Positions 1-11,284 of a stretch of 64,000 nt of DNA are shown piece after piece; position 1 is the stretch's first letter, and each line of letters starts with the position of its first letter. Under the pieces are notes generated by a model. That model had not been told where the DNA came from and ran no database searches. It saw only the letters and a list, made by a program, of their open reading frames with translations. Origin of the DNA: Synechococcus sp. JA-2-3B'a(2-13) (GTDB lineage Bacteria; Cyanobacteriota; Cyanobacteriia; Thermostichales; Thermostichaceae); NCBI RefSeq assembly GCF_000013225.1, contig NC_007776.1, forward strand, positions 62,001 to 126,000, read 5' to 3'. Both the position numbers and the translations under genes were made by a program.

Positions 1-222
1 CACCTTAGCCCGACCGGCTACGGCATCTCGCACCACGCGGAACAGCTCATACTCCTCTTGCCAGGTTAGGGTGGGAGATTCGCCTGTGGTGCCACAGACC
101 ACCAAGCCGTCACTGCCGTGGGTTGCCAAGTAATCGGCCAAACGAGCGGCCTCATCGTAGTTAAGCTCCCCCTCATCAGTAAAGGGGGTAACCATGGCCG
201 TCAGCACTCGACCGAAGTTCAC
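1..222 (-). CDS. dapA: 4-hydroxy-tetrahydrodipicolinate synthase, N-terminal part
   Basis: The enzyme condenses pyruvate with aspartate semialdehyde in the lysine/diaminopimelate pathway. The window edge removes the C-terminal three quarters. The visible N-terminus reads [12 protein letters not shown], then the family hallmark GTTGESPTL (phosphate- and pyruvate-site loop) about 40 residues later. I place the start at the GTG at 222, which puts only two residues before FGRVLTA as in relatives. A GTG 24 bases upstream is in frame and possible. No stop interrupts the frame to position 1. The family call is firm; the exact start is not. Confidence 0.85.
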   Translation of the reverse strand, partial: MNFGRVLTAMVTPFTDEGELNYDEAARLADYLATHGSDGLVVCGTTGESPTLTWQEEYELFRVVRDAVAGRAKV

Positions 223-497
223 CGATTGCTTCTCCCCATCAACCACACCAATCCAACAATCGACCGGGCGACCCAGATGAGACCAGTTTGTTTTTCCATC
301 ATACCTGCCTTTGCGTTAGGGATCCCGCTTGCCTGCCCTGCCAAGGCCCAGTTTGTGCCTCACCCGGTTGCCACAGGCTGGATAAAAGGGAGATAACAAA
401 GAAGACAGACCGTTTGAACACGGAATGTATAGCCATTTGCCAATCCTGCCCCTACCTTTGGGGGGAGCAGCCTTTCTACCGACACTTGAGGATCCCT

Positions 498-1124
498 ATG
501 GACGCCCTAACTGCCCTGAAAGAGCGCATTTCCGCCGACAAATTGGATCCCAGCCGCCGTTTATCGGAAGCGGAGATCCGAGAGCTGGTGGCTTATGCTA
601 CGGAAGCTCCTTCTTCCTTCAACATTCAGCACTGGCGGTTTGTTGCGGTCACCGACCCGGAAGACAAAGAGCGCCTCAAATCTCTGGCCTACAACCAACA
701 GAAGGTGGCGGATGCATCGGTGGTGTTTATCATCCTGGGGGATCTGCGGGGGTATGAGAAACTGCCTGAAATTGTGCAAAGAAGCGTTGCTGCCGGGATC
801 CTCCCCCCCGAAAAAGCGGAAGGCTGGGTGAACATGGCCCAGGCAACCTATCTCCACAATCCCACCTTGGCGCGGGATGAAGCGATTCGCTCTGGGGCGA
901 TGGCTGCCATGGCGCTGATGATCGCGGCTCAGGCCAAGGGTTTGGTGAGCGGGCCGATGATCGGCTTTGATCCGGAAGGGGTAAAGCGGGAGTTCGGCAT
1001 TGCCGACCGCTACGTGCCGGTGATGCTGCTGGCGGTTGGATATGCGGCAGCGGGTAACCTGCCGCGCAAGCCTCGCTTGGGGGTGGATGAAGTTCTGGCC
1101 TTTGGGCGAGGGCGGGAGTTTTAG
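498..1124 (+). CDS. nitroreductase family protein
   Basis: 208 residues of the nitroreductase/FMN-dependent oxidoreductase fold. The N-terminal segment [13 protein letters not shown] matches the family's FMN-phosphate motif (A-P-S-S-x-N-x-Q-x-W). The later stretch [19 protein letters not shown] is the dimer-interface helix followed by the second FMN contact. Such proteins reduce nitro, quinone or flavin substrates with NAD(P)H; the substrate cannot be read from sequence. An in-frame extension upstream to 288 is open but does not resemble the family, so I start at ATG 498. It stands alone, convergent with trpD downstream. Confidence 0.8.
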   Translation: MDALTALKERISADKLDPSRRLSEAEIRELVAYATEAPSSFNIQHWRFVAVTDPEDKERLKSLAYNQQKVADASVVFIILGDLRGYEKLPEIVQRSVAAGILPPEKAEGWVNMAQATYLHNPTLARDEAIRSGAMAAMALMIAAQAKGLVSGPMIGFDPEGVKREFGIADRYVPVMLLAVGYAAAGNLPRKPRLGVDEVLAFGRGREF

Positions 1125-1175
1125 CCCTAGGCTCAGGTGGGATCCCTGTCGCCCTCTCCTGGGCTCCTACCGGCA

Positions 1176-2207
1176 TCAAGCCTTGAGAAAATGAACCAGC
1201 TGTTGCAAGCGATCCCAAGCGGCACCCCTGGCGAGAATCTCGCGAGCTTGGGCGATCCCGGCTCTCCAATCGGGGGCCACTCCGGCCACCTGCAGGGCCA
1301 AAGCAGCATTCAAGGCCACCACATCCTGCTGGGCAGGCGTCCCGGATCCCTGGAGAACTTGGGTGAGGATGGCGGCATTTTCCGCCACATCCCCCCCCTT
1401 GAGAGCTTGGGTGGGTGCCAGGGTTAGCTCGTAATCTGCAGGGTTCAAGACTTCCGTCCGTACCAGCCCACCGGACAGGATGCCCAGATCGGTGGGTTGA
1501 TCCAGACCGGCCTCGTCGAGACCTTCGCGGCTGTGCAACACAATGGCCCCTTCCCGTCCCAACAGGCGCAGGGCCTCTGCCATTACCGGCACCAGCTCCT
1601 GGGCGTAAACCCCGATCACCTGGCGGTTGGGATAGAGGGGGTTGACCAAGGGCCCCAACAGGTTGAAAATGGTGCGAACCTTGAGGGCCCGCCGATAGGG
1701 GATCACCGCCCGCATGGCCGGGTGCCACTGGGGAGCAAACAAAAAGGTGATGCCCACTTCCGCCACAGCCGCCCGCACCCGCTCTGGCTCAGCCCCCAAG
1801 TTCACCCCCAGGGCCTCCAGCACATCCGCCGAGCCGACCTTGCCAGAGGCGGAACGGTTGCCATGTTTGACCACCGGGATCCCGGCTGCACTGACCACAA
1901 AGGCCACCGCCGTGGAAATGTTAAAAGTGCCGGCCCCATCGCCGCCGGTGCCACAGGTATCCACCAGGAGAGACAAGTCCAGCGGGGATCCCAGCGAAGC
2001 CCGCTGTAGCACTCGTGCCATGCCGGCCAGTTCACCGGCGCTCACACCCTTGGCTTGCAGGGCCGCCAGAATCGCCCCCGACACCACATCTGGCACTTGG
2101 TTCTGGAGCCAACCGTTCATCAACTGTTCAGCTTGGGCTTCGCTGAGAGATTGCCGATCCAGCAACTGCCCCAAAAGCTGTGGCCAAAGGTCAGCCGTTT
2201 CCGTCAT
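1176..2207 (-). CDS. trpD: anthranilate phosphoribosyltransferase
   Basis: 343 residues, the normal length. It joins anthranilate to PRPP in tryptophan synthesis. Visible motifs are the PRPP/diphosphate loop CGTGGDG at residues 85-91, FNIST just after it, and [21 protein letters not shown]-type anthranilate/PRPP contacts near residues 114-135. No other trp gene is adjacent, as is usual in cyanobacteria where the pathway is scattered. It is convergent with the nitroreductase gene and divergent from trmFO. Confidence 0.96.
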   Translation of the reverse strand: MTETADLWPQLLGQLLDRQSLSEAQAEQLMNGWLQNQVPDVVSGAILAALQAKGVSAGELAGMARVLQRASLGSPLDLSLLVDTCGTGGDGAGTFNISTAVAFVVSAAGIPVVKHGNRSASGKVGSADVLEALGVNLGAEPERVRAAVAEVGITFLFAPQWHPAMRAVIPYRRALKVRTIFNLLGPLVNPLYPNRQVIGVYAQELVPVMAEALRLLGREGAIVLHSREGLDEAGLDQPTDLGILSGGLVRTEVLNPADYELTLAPTQALKGGDVAENAAILTQVLQGSGTPAQQDVVALNAALALQVAGVAPDWRAGIAQAREILARGAAWDRLQQLVHFLKA

Positions 2208-2390
2208 GGGTCGGGATCCTGGGTGTCAGCGGGTACTTATAGTAGCGTATCTAGTAGCGTATCCCGCCTCTGGGTCACTTGCCTCGTGCAGGTCGGGCCA
2301 TGCTGATGGTTGGTATAGTGGGTCTGACCTGGGCCGTTTCCGGCCTCGGCAGGGTGCGTTCTATTCTTCTCTTCCCTCCCGGAGGTTGTG

Positions 2391-3770
2391 ATGAACCCTC
2401 CAACTAACCCAAGGGCTTGCAGCCCGCTTGCACGAGCGGGATCCTTTGCCCCCATCCATGTTGTGGGCGGGGGGTTGGCGGGGACAGAAGCTGCTTGGCA
2501 AATTGCCCAGGCAGGGTTGCCTGTCATCCTTTCGGAGATGCGCCCCGTGCGTCAGAGCCCGGCCCATCACACCGATCAGTTGGGGGAGCTGGTGTGCAGC
2601 AACTCCTTTGGGGCTGCAGCCAGCGATCGGGCGGCAGGGCTACTCAAGGAAGAACTGCGACAACTGGGATCCCTGGTGATCGCGACGGCGGATTGCCATG
2701 CAGTGCCGGCAGGAGGGGCATTGGCAGTGGATCGGGCCCGCTTCAGCCAGGCTCTCACGGAAGCCATTCAAAACCATCCCCGCATCACCCTGCGTCGGGA
2801 GGAGGTGACGGAGATCCCGGAGGGCATTGCCGTCCTCTGTACCGGCCCTCTGACCAGCGATCCCCTGGCCAAGGCACTGCAAGCCTTTACGGGCCTGGAG
2901 TACCTGAGCTTTTTCGATGCTTCTAGCCCCATTGTTACCGGGGATTCGTTGAACCGAGCGGTGGTGTTTCAGGCTTCCCGCTACGACAAGGGGGAAGCAG
3001 CCTATCTCAACTGCCCCATGACGGAAGCGGAGTACGAACGGTTTTGGCGGGCGCTGGTGGAGGCAGAGCAGGCGCCCCTCAAGGATTTTGAACGGGAGGA
3101 GCGCAAGTTTTTCGAGGGCTGCTTGCCGATTGAAGAAATGGCGCGCCGGGGCAAAGACACCCTCTGTTTCGGCCCCTTGAAGCCGGTGGGGCTGGTGGAT
3201 CCGCGCACGGGATCCCGTCCTTACGCGGTGGTGCAGTTGCGGCAAGAGGACAAAGCAGGGCAGCTGTGGAACTTGGTGGGCTTTCAAACCAACTTGAAAT
3301 GGGGAGAACAGCAGCGGGTCTTTCGCCTCATCCCCGGCCTGGAACAGGCGGAGTTTGTCCGCTTTGGGGTGATGCACCGCAATACATTTTTGAATTCGCC
3401 CCAGCTTCTGTGGCCGACCTTGCAATTCCGTCGCCGACCCACGCTGTTTGCCGCCGGCCAGTTGGTGGGCACCGAGGGCTATGCCTGCGCGGTGGCAGGG
3501 GGATGGTTGGCCGGACAGAACGCCGCCCGCCTGGCTCTGGGGTTGCCCTTGATCACGCTGCCCCCCGAAACGATGATGGGATCCCTGTTTCAGTTCATCA
3601 GCAGCGCGGATCCCAGGCACTTTCAGCCGATGCCGGCCAATTTTGGGCTGTTGCCGGATTTGGAGGGGCGCAAGCTTCGCAACAAGCAGGAGCGCTATGG
3701 CCGTTACCGGGATCGCGCTTTGGCTGCTCTGAAAACGACTGGGTTGGTGCGCCAAGTGCAAACCGCCTAG
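2391..3770 (+). CDS. trmFO: methylenetetrahydrofolate-tRNA (uracil-5-)-methyltransferase
   Basis: FAD- and folate-dependent enzyme that makes 5-methyluridine at position 54 of tRNA. The dinucleotide-binding motif GGGLAGTE lies near residues 26-33, followed by LSEMRPV and the conserved cysteine-containing VCSNSFGA segment. A second conserved cysteine sits in YLNCPMT. A GGAGG at 2381-2385 is five bases from ATG 2391, so I prefer this to the GTG three bases earlier. About 20 residues precede the usual start of the fold. The C-terminus contains the GCACA-like [12 protein letters not shown] family signature. Confidence 0.95.
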   Translation: MNPPTNPRACSPLARAGSFAPIHVVGGGLAGTEAAWQIAQAGLPVILSEMRPVRQSPAHHTDQLGELVCSNSFGAAASDRAAGLLKEELRQLGSLVIATADCHAVPAGGALAVDRARFSQALTEAIQNHPRITLRREEVTEIPEGIAVLCTGPLTSDPLAKALQAFTGLEYLSFFDASSPIVTGDSLNRAVVFQASRYDKGEAAYLNCPMTEAEYERFWRALVEAEQAPLKDFEREERKFFEGCLPIEEMARRGKDTLCFGPLKPVGLVDPRTGSRPYAVVQLRQEDKAGQLWNLVGFQTNLKWGEQQRVFRLIPGLEQAEFVRFGVMHRNTFLNSPQLLWPTLQFRRRPTLFAAGQLVGTEGYACAVAGGWLAGQNAARLALGLPLITLPPETMMGSLFQFISSADPRHFQPMPANFGLLPDLEGRKLRNKQERYGRYRDRALAALKTTGLVRQVQTA

Positions 3771-3861
3771 GGGAGCTTGGAGCGTGTTCCCGACCATTGC
3801 GATCCAAGTCAAAGTCGAGATTGAGCGTTATCGTCATTTGAAACTAGGTTGTGTTGATCTT

Positions 3862-4269
3862 TCATTTGAGCCAAAAGAGAGCACTGACGAGATAGAGAAA
3901 ACTCAAGAAGTTCCTGGCCAATTTGTCAAAACGAGAACATAGATGCCGGTACTGCTTTAACTTATGAAAAAAGCATTCGATTAAATGCCTCTCTTGATAC
4001 AGATGCTTGTCATAATGCCGCTGCGTCTTTCTATTCCTTTTAGGCGGAATAACCGCTTGAGCTTCCCCTATCTTCTCAATCAACTTATCCGCATCATATC
4101 CTTTATCCCCAATTACTTTGGTATCCTTTCTCTGCCAGCCCTCTATCAATTCTTCCCCTTGAGTAATATCGCTCTTTTCTCCGCCAGTTATTCTCAATTC
4201 CAGCGGATTTCCCAACCCATCTACACTCACATGAATCTTGGTGCTGTATCCCCCTCGGCTTCTCCCCAA
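3862..4269 (-). CDS. IS5-family transposase, second reading frame
   Basis: Carries the rest of the DDE domain: GRSRGGYSTKIH, the second aspartate in VIGDKGYDAD, and the catalytic glutamate in RHLIECFFHKLKQYR. It lacks a proper start of its own (the first plausible codon is TTG). It becomes continuous with the first frame if the ribosome slips -1 at A-AAA-AAG (4287-4281), giving KKGEQALGRSRGGYS, which is how intact IS5 transposases read. The protein appears undamaged, so the element may be active. Confidence 0.85.
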   Translation of the reverse strand: MGRSRGGYSTKIHVSVDGLGNPLELRITGGEKSDITQGEELIEGWQRKDTKVIGDKGYDADKLIEKIGEAQAVIPPKRNRKTQRHYDKHLYQERHLIECFFHKLKQYRHLCSRFDKLARNFLSFLYLVSALFWLK

Positions 4270-4604
4270 AGCTTGCTCCCCTTTTTTCCGGCAGCACAGG
4301 AGTGCGCTCGAACCATGGTTGAATCAATAATGAGATGCTCTAAATCAGGGTCGTCAATAAAATACTTGAACATCCGTTCCCACACTCCAAAACGACTCCA
4401 CCGGTGGAATCTTTGATAGATGGTGTACCATTTGCCATATCCTTCTGGGAGGTAGCGCCAAGGAGCACCGGAACGGGCTATCCAAAGAACTGCTTCAATA
4501 AACTGTTTGCAGTTTGCTTCTTTCCCAATGTTAACTCTCTCTTCTGTCTGTAAAAAAGCCAATATCTTCTGCCATTTGTTTTCATCTAAAAAAACCAACT
4601 TCAT
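4227..4604 (-). CDS. IS5-family transposase, first reading frame
   Basis: Encodes the N-terminal half of the transposase: the helix-turn-helix-containing DUF4096-like region (IARSGAPWRYLPEGYGKW, then a WxxxGVWE segment) and the first catalytic aspartate in IIDSTMVRAH. ATG 4604 is preceded by GAGGA about six bases away; an upstream in-frame start at 4625 is weaker. Translation in this frame alone ends at 4227 in non-family sequence, and the catalytic core continues in the -1 frame. Confidence 0.85.
   Translation of the reverse strand: MKLVFLDENKWQKILAFLQTEERVNIGKEANCKQFIEAVLWIARSGAPWRYLPEGYGKWYTIYQRFHRWSRFGVWERMFKYFIDDPDLEHLIIDSTMVRAHSCAAGKKGSKLWGEAEGDTAPRFM
4281..4287 (-). promoter_or_regulatory. 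programmed -1 frameshift site in IS5 transposase
   Basis: The minus strand reads A-AAA-AAG with the zero frame of the first transposase ORF placed exactly as in canonical -1 slippery heptamers (X-XXY-YYZ). It falls inside the overlap of the two frames, and slipping there restores the conserved family sequence. I did not identify a clear stimulatory stem-loop downstream. Confidence 0.75.
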
Positions 4605-4822
4605 CCTCTTTCCTCTATAAATCATTCTCTCTATCCTAACATAAGATCAACACGACCTAGATTGAGACACTTCCTAGGCGTTTCGCGACCGCCCCCAGCC
4701 CCTCTCCCTCTGGGGGAGGAGAGTCGGGAAGCAATGCCACAGAAATATTTAGAAATGTTTCATTCCTATGCCGCGGTAGCAGATCCCAAAACGAGCTGTC
4801 AAAAGCTGGGCAAACCTGTTGG

Positions 4823-5839
4823 CTACCTTCCCTCTTTCCGCTGCTCACAAGACAAAAGGGCGCGCATGGACTCCAACAGTTGGGGTGCCCTCTGGGTGAG
4901 GTCTTGATAGAGGCAAATTTGCTGTTGGCAGCGGGCCAGGTTATGGGCTTTGCGGCTGGGGTAGCGCTGGGGATCCCAATTCCAGTAGGCGTCTTCAAAC
5001 CAATCCTGCAAAAAGCGCATCCCCAATTCCAGGGTAATCAGTTGGATCCCTTGGAGAAGGAGTTCCGGTTGTAGGGCGTGCAAGTTCCCGGTTTGGGCAT
5101 AGCCCCGCAACCCGGCCAGGATCGCCTCTGGCTGAAGGGTATTTCCTCGTTTGCCCCAGGAGCGCAGGGCATCCCCCAATTCAACATAGAGATTGTGATA
5201 CATGAAGGTGTCCAGATCCACCAGGCCCACAAATCGCCCCTGCTCATCGAACAAAAAGTTGTTGAACTTGAGATCGGCGTGGATGATTTGAGTTGGGATC
5301 CCCGAGGGCAGCAGAAGATTGGGCACAGTTTCGATTAAAAACTGCCATTCTGCCTGCACTTCTGGGGCCGGCTCATACTGGCGTAGCTGTTGCCAAAGGT
5401 GAGCCGTATCGTGAAAATGCGGGATCTGGAAGCGAAAACGATAGTCCATCTGGGCCAAGAGTCGATGCAGGCGTCCAACGGCTGCCCCCGCCTCTTCCAG
5501 ATAGCCCCAATTGGGAGGAGTTGGGTGACAGGATCCCGGCAGACAATCCATGACCCGCCACAGCCCTTCTGCCCAGGACAAGTGCAGGGATCCATCGCGA
5601 GCGCGGCGGAATTGGGGGACGGGGAAGCCGTGTTGTCTCAGCCATTGGCCGATGGCTTGACCATCTTCAGTGACAGCAGGATCAAATCGGGGGTGAAGGC
5701 GCTGGACGATGAAGGATCCCTCAGAGGTGTTGAGTTTCCAAGTTTGGTGAATGAGGCCCACTCGGATGGCTTCGGGTGGCTCTGGATCCCCCAGTTGAAA
5801 GTGCTGGACAAGGGGATCCAGCCAAGTCAGGTCAAGCAT
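4823..5839 (-). CDS. aminoglycoside phosphotransferase-fold kinase
   Basis: About 338 residues of the APH/choline-kinase-like fold (NahK/HomSerK-like subgroup possible). Visible are the nucleotide-loop region VGLIHQTWKL with the ATP-contacting FIVQRLHP strand, the Brenner-type catalytic loop HADLKFNNFLFD near residues 187-198, and the metal-binding VDLDTF near residues 207-212. The small-molecule substrate is not evident; sugars, homoserine or choline are all phosphorylated by relatives. I choose ATG 5839 over a TTG two codons earlier. The start region has no strong ribosome site. Confidence 0.75.
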   Translation of the reverse strand: MLDLTWLDPLVQHFQLGDPEPPEAIRVGLIHQTWKLNTSEGSFIVQRLHPRFDPAVTEDGQAIGQWLRQHGFPVPQFRRARDGSLHLSWAEGLWRVMDCLPGSCHPTPPNWGYLEEAGAAVGRLHRLLAQMDYRFRFQIPHFHDTAHLWQQLRQYEPAPEVQAEWQFLIETVPNLLLPSGIPTQIIHADLKFNNFLFDEQGRFVGLVDLDTFMYHNLYVELGDALRSWGKRGNTLQPEAILAGLRGYAQTGNLHALQPELLLQGIQLITLELGMRFLQDWFEDAYWNWDPQRYPSRKAHNLARCQQQICLYQDLTQRAPQLLESMRALLSCEQRKEGR

Positions 5840-6198
5840 AGGCAAGGAAGAAATCTATTCAAGCTTGGGGTGCTGGGTCGATCTTTTCGTTTTCAGAGCT
5901 GCCTCAAACTGCTTACCACAGCGGCGGCCTTTGAGGCTTACAGTTCAAGTTCTATTGAAGTGGCTTCATGTTGACGATTTTACCGTCCTCGATAAACAGG
6001 GCAAGTTGTTTGGGAGGGTGCAGCTTGTTATGCAACCACAGCCTTTTTGCGGCTCACCCGAACGGGACTTGTCGCCAGAACTCACTGCCCAATTGGCCGA
6101 GAACTCAGGTGTCGTTGTGGCAAACCCGCGAAAGAGCCCCATTTGCTACCTTAATGAAGGTTGCTGGCCGGACAACCGTTAGGTTCCCTCATCACCCC
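5840..6198. other. intergenic region, no gene recognised
   Basis: Between two divergent genes. Open frames cross it but none resembles a protein and none has a credible start. It presumably holds the promoters of the kinase-fold gene and of the remA-like gene. I see no clear operator, terminator or repeat. Confidence 0.4.
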
Positions 6199-6468
6199 AT
6201 GGATACCCGCCTAATCAACATTGGCTTTGGCAACATCGTCGCCGCTGGGCGTGTGGTCGCCATTGTCAGTCCCGAGTCAGCTCCCATCAAACGCATCATC
6301 AGCGATGCCCGCGAGAGGGGCCAGTTGATAGATGCCACCTATGGTCGTCGTACCCGCGCTGTCATTATCACCGATTCCGGGCACGTTATCCTCTCCGCCA
6401 TCCAACCCGAAACCGTTGCCAACCGCTTCCTCACGGCCAAGCCCGGTTTGTCAGAGGAGACCGAGTGA
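6199..6468 (+). CDS. RemA/DUF370 family DNA-binding regulator
   Basis: 89 residues, full length. The sequence [32 protein letters not shown], followed by [17 protein letters not shown], is the RemA (DUF370) signature. RemA of Bacillus is a DNA-binding activator of matrix and osmoprotection genes. Cyanobacteria commonly carry this family next to guanylate kinase, as here, where it lies about 100 bases upstream of gmk and is probably co-transcribed. What it controls in this organism cannot be said. Confidence 0.88.
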   Translation: MDTRLINIGFGNIVAAGRVVAIVSPESAPIKRIISDARERGQLIDATYGRRTRAVIITDSGHVILSAIQPETVANRFLTAKPGLSEETE

Positions 6469-6568
6469 AAGCCCATCGCTGTGAGCCGTTTGAGAAACCA
6501 GAAGTGAGATATCCTAAAACCAACCCAAACAAGTCAATTGCCCAGCCGTCTTGCGTCGGTCTCTGTCT

Positions 6569-7216
6569 ATGCCAACCTCTCCTACCCCGGTTTCCTCTGA
6601 GTGTACGCAGCAGCAGGGATCCCTTCCGGCTCCTACCCCGCGCGGTCGCTTGGTGGTTTTGACAGGGCCCAGCGGAGTGGGTAAGGGTACGCTGGTCAAC
6701 CAGTTGCGCCAGCGCCACCCCGAGCTGTATCTCTCGGTTTCGGTCACCACCCGCCCCCCCCGCCCCAGCGAACAGGAAGGTGTCAACTACTACTTTCGCA
6801 GCCGGGAGGAATTTCTCAACTTGATTGAAGCCAACGAGCTGTTGGAATGGGCACAGTATGCGGGCAACTTTTACGGCACTCCCCGCGAGATCGTGTTCCA
6901 AAAACTTAACCAGGGTCAGGATGTGCTGCTGGAAATTGAGCTGGCGGGGGCCCGTCAGGTGAGGCAGCAGTACCCAGATGCCATTCGCATCTTTCTTTGT
7001 CCCCCTTCTCTGGAAGAGCTGGAACGTCGCATCCGCGAGCGCGGACAAGACTCAGAGGCCAGCATCGAGCGCCGCCTGGAGCAGGCCCGCAAGGAATTGG
7101 ATGCCCAAGACGAATTTGACTACGTGATTGTCAACGACAACCTGGAGCAAGCGCTGCAGGAGCTGGAAGCCCTGCTCTATCCCCCCTCTCCCTCTTCAAA
7201 GGAGCAGCAGCCCTAG
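6569..7216 (+). CDS. gmk: guanylate kinase
   Basis: Phosphorylates GMP to GDP with ATP. The P-loop GPSGVGKGT lies about 35 residues into the protein, followed by [21 protein letters not shown] (GMP-binding) and [14 protein letters not shown]. About 28 extra residues precede the core. ATG 6569 is preferred to the TTG at 6551. The length of 215 residues fits the family. It follows the remA-like gene in the same orientation, an arrangement also common outside cyanobacteria. Confidence 0.95.
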
Positions 7217-7319
7217 CTTCTCCAGCCCCTTCCCGGAACGCTGGTGTCGGTGGTGCAGTGGCTCCAGATTGGGCCTAGGGTTAACTTTCGGTTAAGAAAA
7301 AAGCTGCTGGGGAGGGTAG

Positions 7320-7475
7320 TTTGGCTTTACCAAAAAACTGGGTCTGAAGCTCCGCCCTAGGGCCTACGGCCCGCTGCCGCGATGAGCGCCGCTGCCGTGG
7401 AGGGGCAACCTGACACGGTAAGTGCTGTCGCAGAACCAGGAACCAGAATCCCCTGCCTTTAGGCAGGGGAGTATG
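7320..7475 (+). mobile_element. probable right-end remnant of an IS605/IS1341-type element
   Basis: No gene remains, but a perfect hairpin (CCCCTGCC, loop TTTA, GGCAGGGG) at 7449-7468 is followed at once by AGTATGACA. The end of the broken tnpB element near 25565 has the similar string GGGAGTATGTCA. A hairpin directly before the terminus is typical of IS200/IS605 right ends. A copy of the 24-bp two-hairpin repeat sits at 7361-7382. I infer a decayed element whose tnpB has been lost. Confidence 0.45.
7361..7382 (-). repeat. two-hairpin small dispersed repeat (GGCC/GGCC variant)
   Basis: Read on the minus strand: stem CGC/GCG around GGCA, then stem GGCC/GGCC around GTA. Both stems pair perfectly although the second differs from the commonest GGAC/GTCC form, so the change is compensatory. 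Confidence 0.7.
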
Positions 7476-7534
7476 ACAATTGTGAGACAATGGTAAAGCT
7501 GCGCTTTCTGTGCAGCCTCTGGTTCTAATCAGTT

Positions 7535-7593
7535 CTATCTGGCCAATTAGGGGATAGTATGCTGCACACACTATCTGGCCAATTAGGGGATAG
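7535..7593 (+). repeat. tandem repeat across the speD start
   Basis: A 23-base unit beginning CTATCTGGCCAATTAG occurs at 7535-7557 and again, identically, at 7571-7593 (period 36). The first copy supplies the AGGGG ribosome site for ATG 7559; the second lies inside the reading frame as codons 5-12. Confidence 0.85.
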
Positions 7594-8017
7594 GTCTCCA
7601 GCTCTGATCGGGATCCACTGTATCCTGGAGCTTTACGACTGCCCGGCCAAACTTTTGGATGATGCCTCTCTGGTGCAACAGGCTTTGCGAGAGGCAGCCA
7701 GACGCTCCAACTCCACCTTTTTGGGAGAGCTGTGCCATCGATTTGAGCCACAGGGGATTACAGCCCTCGCTCTTTTGGGGGAATCCCACATCTCCATTCA
7801 CACCTGGCCCGAAGCGGGCTACGCGGCGGTGGATGTGTTCACCTGTGGTCGCCACACCCGACCGGAAGCGGCCTGTGAATATCTGATCGACGTGTTTCAA
7901 GCGCGACGATATTCCCTGCGCAAGGTGCCCCGCCGCACCGCGCAACCGACACTCCTGGAAGAGGCCCCAGACTCGGCTGAGGTGCTCACCTGTGAAGCGA
8001 CCCGACGAAGGCGCTGA
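7559..8017 (+). CDS. speD: S-adenosylmethionine decarboxylase proenzyme
   Basis: 152 residues of the prokaryotic (class 1B) pyruvoyl enzyme that makes decarboxylated AdoMet for polyamine synthesis. The self-cleavage motif is GESHISIHTWPE at residues 74-85: cleavage falls between Glu75 and Ser76, and Ser76 becomes the pyruvoyl group. His81 and Cys96 (in FTCG) are the expected helper residues. The start is unusual because a duplicated segment encodes residues 5-12; conserved sequence begins only around IGIHCILELYDC (residue 17). The C-terminal tail after about residue 125 is longer than in minimal family members. speE follows. Confidence 0.93.
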   Translation: MLHTLSGQLGDRSPALIGIHCILELYDCPAKLLDDASLVQQALREAARRSNSTFLGELCHRFEPQGITALALLGESHISIHTWPEAGYAAVDVFTCGRHTRPEAACEYLIDVFQARRYSLRKVPRRTAQPTLLEEAPDSAEVLTCEATRRRR

Positions 8018-8136
8018 GATCTTCGCCAATCGCAGCTTTTTCCAAACTGTCATGGGGGCCATCTGTAGGCTGGGTGGGATCCGATTCACCCCAGAGGTCA
8101 GTCTATGTTGCTGGAAAAAGCTGTAGCGAGGTGCTT

Positions 8137-9075
8137 ATGAGCAGCCCGAGAAGTTTCTTCTGGGTTCAGGAGTACTTTACCCCTTGGGACTACACCGCCC
8201 GTGCCGTCACGCGCATCTTGGCCTACCGAAAAACCCCTTTCCAGGAGATGCTGATCGCCGAGACGGGGGCCTTCGGCAAGGGTCTGATGCTGGATGGGCA
8301 TTGGCAGTCCACTACGGTGGATGAATTTCTGTACCACGAGGCTTTGGTTCATCCGGCTATGGTGCAGGTTGTCCAAGCGGGCGGGATCCCCCGGCGGGTA
8401 CTGGTGTTGGGGGGGGCAGAAGGGGCAACGCTGCGGGAGGTGCTGCGTTGGCGCTCGGTGGAGCAGGTGGTGATGGTGGATATCGATGGGGAGGTGGTGG
8501 CCGCCTGTCGAGAGCACCTGCCGGAAATGCACCAGGGATCCTTTGAAGATCCGCGGGTGGAGGTGGTGATTGCCGATGCCTTGGATTTTCTCCAAGAAAC
8601 AGGCCCCATTTGGGATGTGATCCTTTCCGATCTCTCCGATCCCATTGAGTCCGGCCCTGCCTACCGCCTCTTCACCCAGGAGTTTTTCCGCCAGATCCGC
8701 TCCAAGTTGCAGCCAGATGGGGCTTTCACCATCCAAGCCGGGCCGACGGGGCCGGTTGAGCTTCATCAACACACCCGCATTGTTCGCACCCTGAAAACGG
8801 TGTTTGCCGCCGTGCAGCCCTACGCCATCTATGCCCCCACCTACGGTGGCCCACTGGGTTTTGCCCTGGCAGCTCAGGATCCCATCTCCCCCAGGCCAGA
8901 ACCGGAGCAGATCGACCAGATTCTGAGCCAACAGTTGGATCCCGAGCGAGGGGCACTGCAATTCATCGATGGCATCACCCTTCTGGGCCTCTACCAAGTC
9001 CCAGCTCACCTGCGCCGTGCCATTGCCGCCGAGACTGTGGTTTATACCCTGGATAACCCGCCTCGCATTGAATGA
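8137..9075 (+). CDS. speE: spermidine synthase (polyamine aminopropyltransferase)
   Basis: Transfers the aminopropyl group of decarboxylated AdoMet to putrescine (or a longer amine). Visible are WVQEYFTPWD, the LDGHWQSTTVDEFLYHEALVHPA substrate segment, the AdoMet motif VLVLGGAEGATLREVLR, and the catalytic DLSDPIESGPAYRLFTQEF loop. The length is about 312 residues from ATG 8137; an upstream in-frame start at 8074 adds non-family residues. GAGGTG lies just upstream. It lies 119 bases after speD on the same strand, so the pair forms a spermidine-synthesis unit. Confidence 0.93.
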   Translation: MSSPRSFFWVQEYFTPWDYTARAVTRILAYRKTPFQEMLIAETGAFGKGLMLDGHWQSTTVDEFLYHEALVHPAMVQVVQAGGIPRRVLVLGGAEGATLREVLRWRSVEQVVMVDIDGEVVAACREHLPEMHQGSFEDPRVEVVIADALDFLQETGPIWDVILSDLSDPIESGPAYRLFTQEFFRQIRSKLQPDGAFTIQAGPTGPVELHQHTRIVRTLKTVFAAVQPYAIYAPTYGGPLGFALAAQDPISPRPEPEQIDQILSQQLDPERGALQFIDGITLLGLYQVPAHLRRAIAAETVVYTLDNPPRIE

Positions 9076-9137
9076 GGAGCCATGCAGCGCTCAAAGGGAT
9101 CCCAGGAGAGTTTGTCTTTGGTGCCATAACTTGGTAG

Positions 9138-11227
<2,090 letters not shown>

Positions 11228-11284
11228 GGGCAGAGGCAACAAGCTAAGGCAACGCCTTTGCAGTGTAGCTTAAGCCCGCCCCCT

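Larger units (their letters stand above)
3844..4660 (-). mobile_element. IS5-family insertion sequence, about 810 bp
   Basis: The ends are imperfect inverted repeats: GTTGTGTTGATCTT starting at 3848 and, read from 4656 on the other strand, GTCGTGTTGATCTT (one mismatch). CTAG flanks both ends (3844-3847 and 4657-4660), so the target was CTAG or a part of it. Inside are two overlapping reading frames that together encode a DDE transposase of the IS5 superfamily (IS427/ISL2-like organisation, to be confirmed). It interrupts a copy of dispersed repeat B. Confidence 0.85.
3832..4767. repeat. dispersed repeat family B, copy 1, split by an IS element
   Basis: The two halves lie at 3832-3847 and 4657-4767. 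Read together across the inserted element they give GTCATTTGAAACTAG, then ATTGAGACACTTCC, a C-rich middle and a tail GAAATGTTTCATTCC. The copy at 44488-44612 (minus strand) shows the same order without an interruption; a shorter copy is at 29540-29630. No open reading frame is carried. The function is unknown; it behaves like a non-autonomous mobile repeat. Confidence 0.7.

Noticed and set aside
730-1728. Long minus-strand frame across the nitroreductase and trpD genes
   Set aside because: It is a GC-rich shadow of two well-supported genes.
2640-3812. Long frame antisense to trmFO
   Set aside because: Low-complexity His/Gln-rich translation typical of a shadow frame; trmFO is well supported on the other strand.
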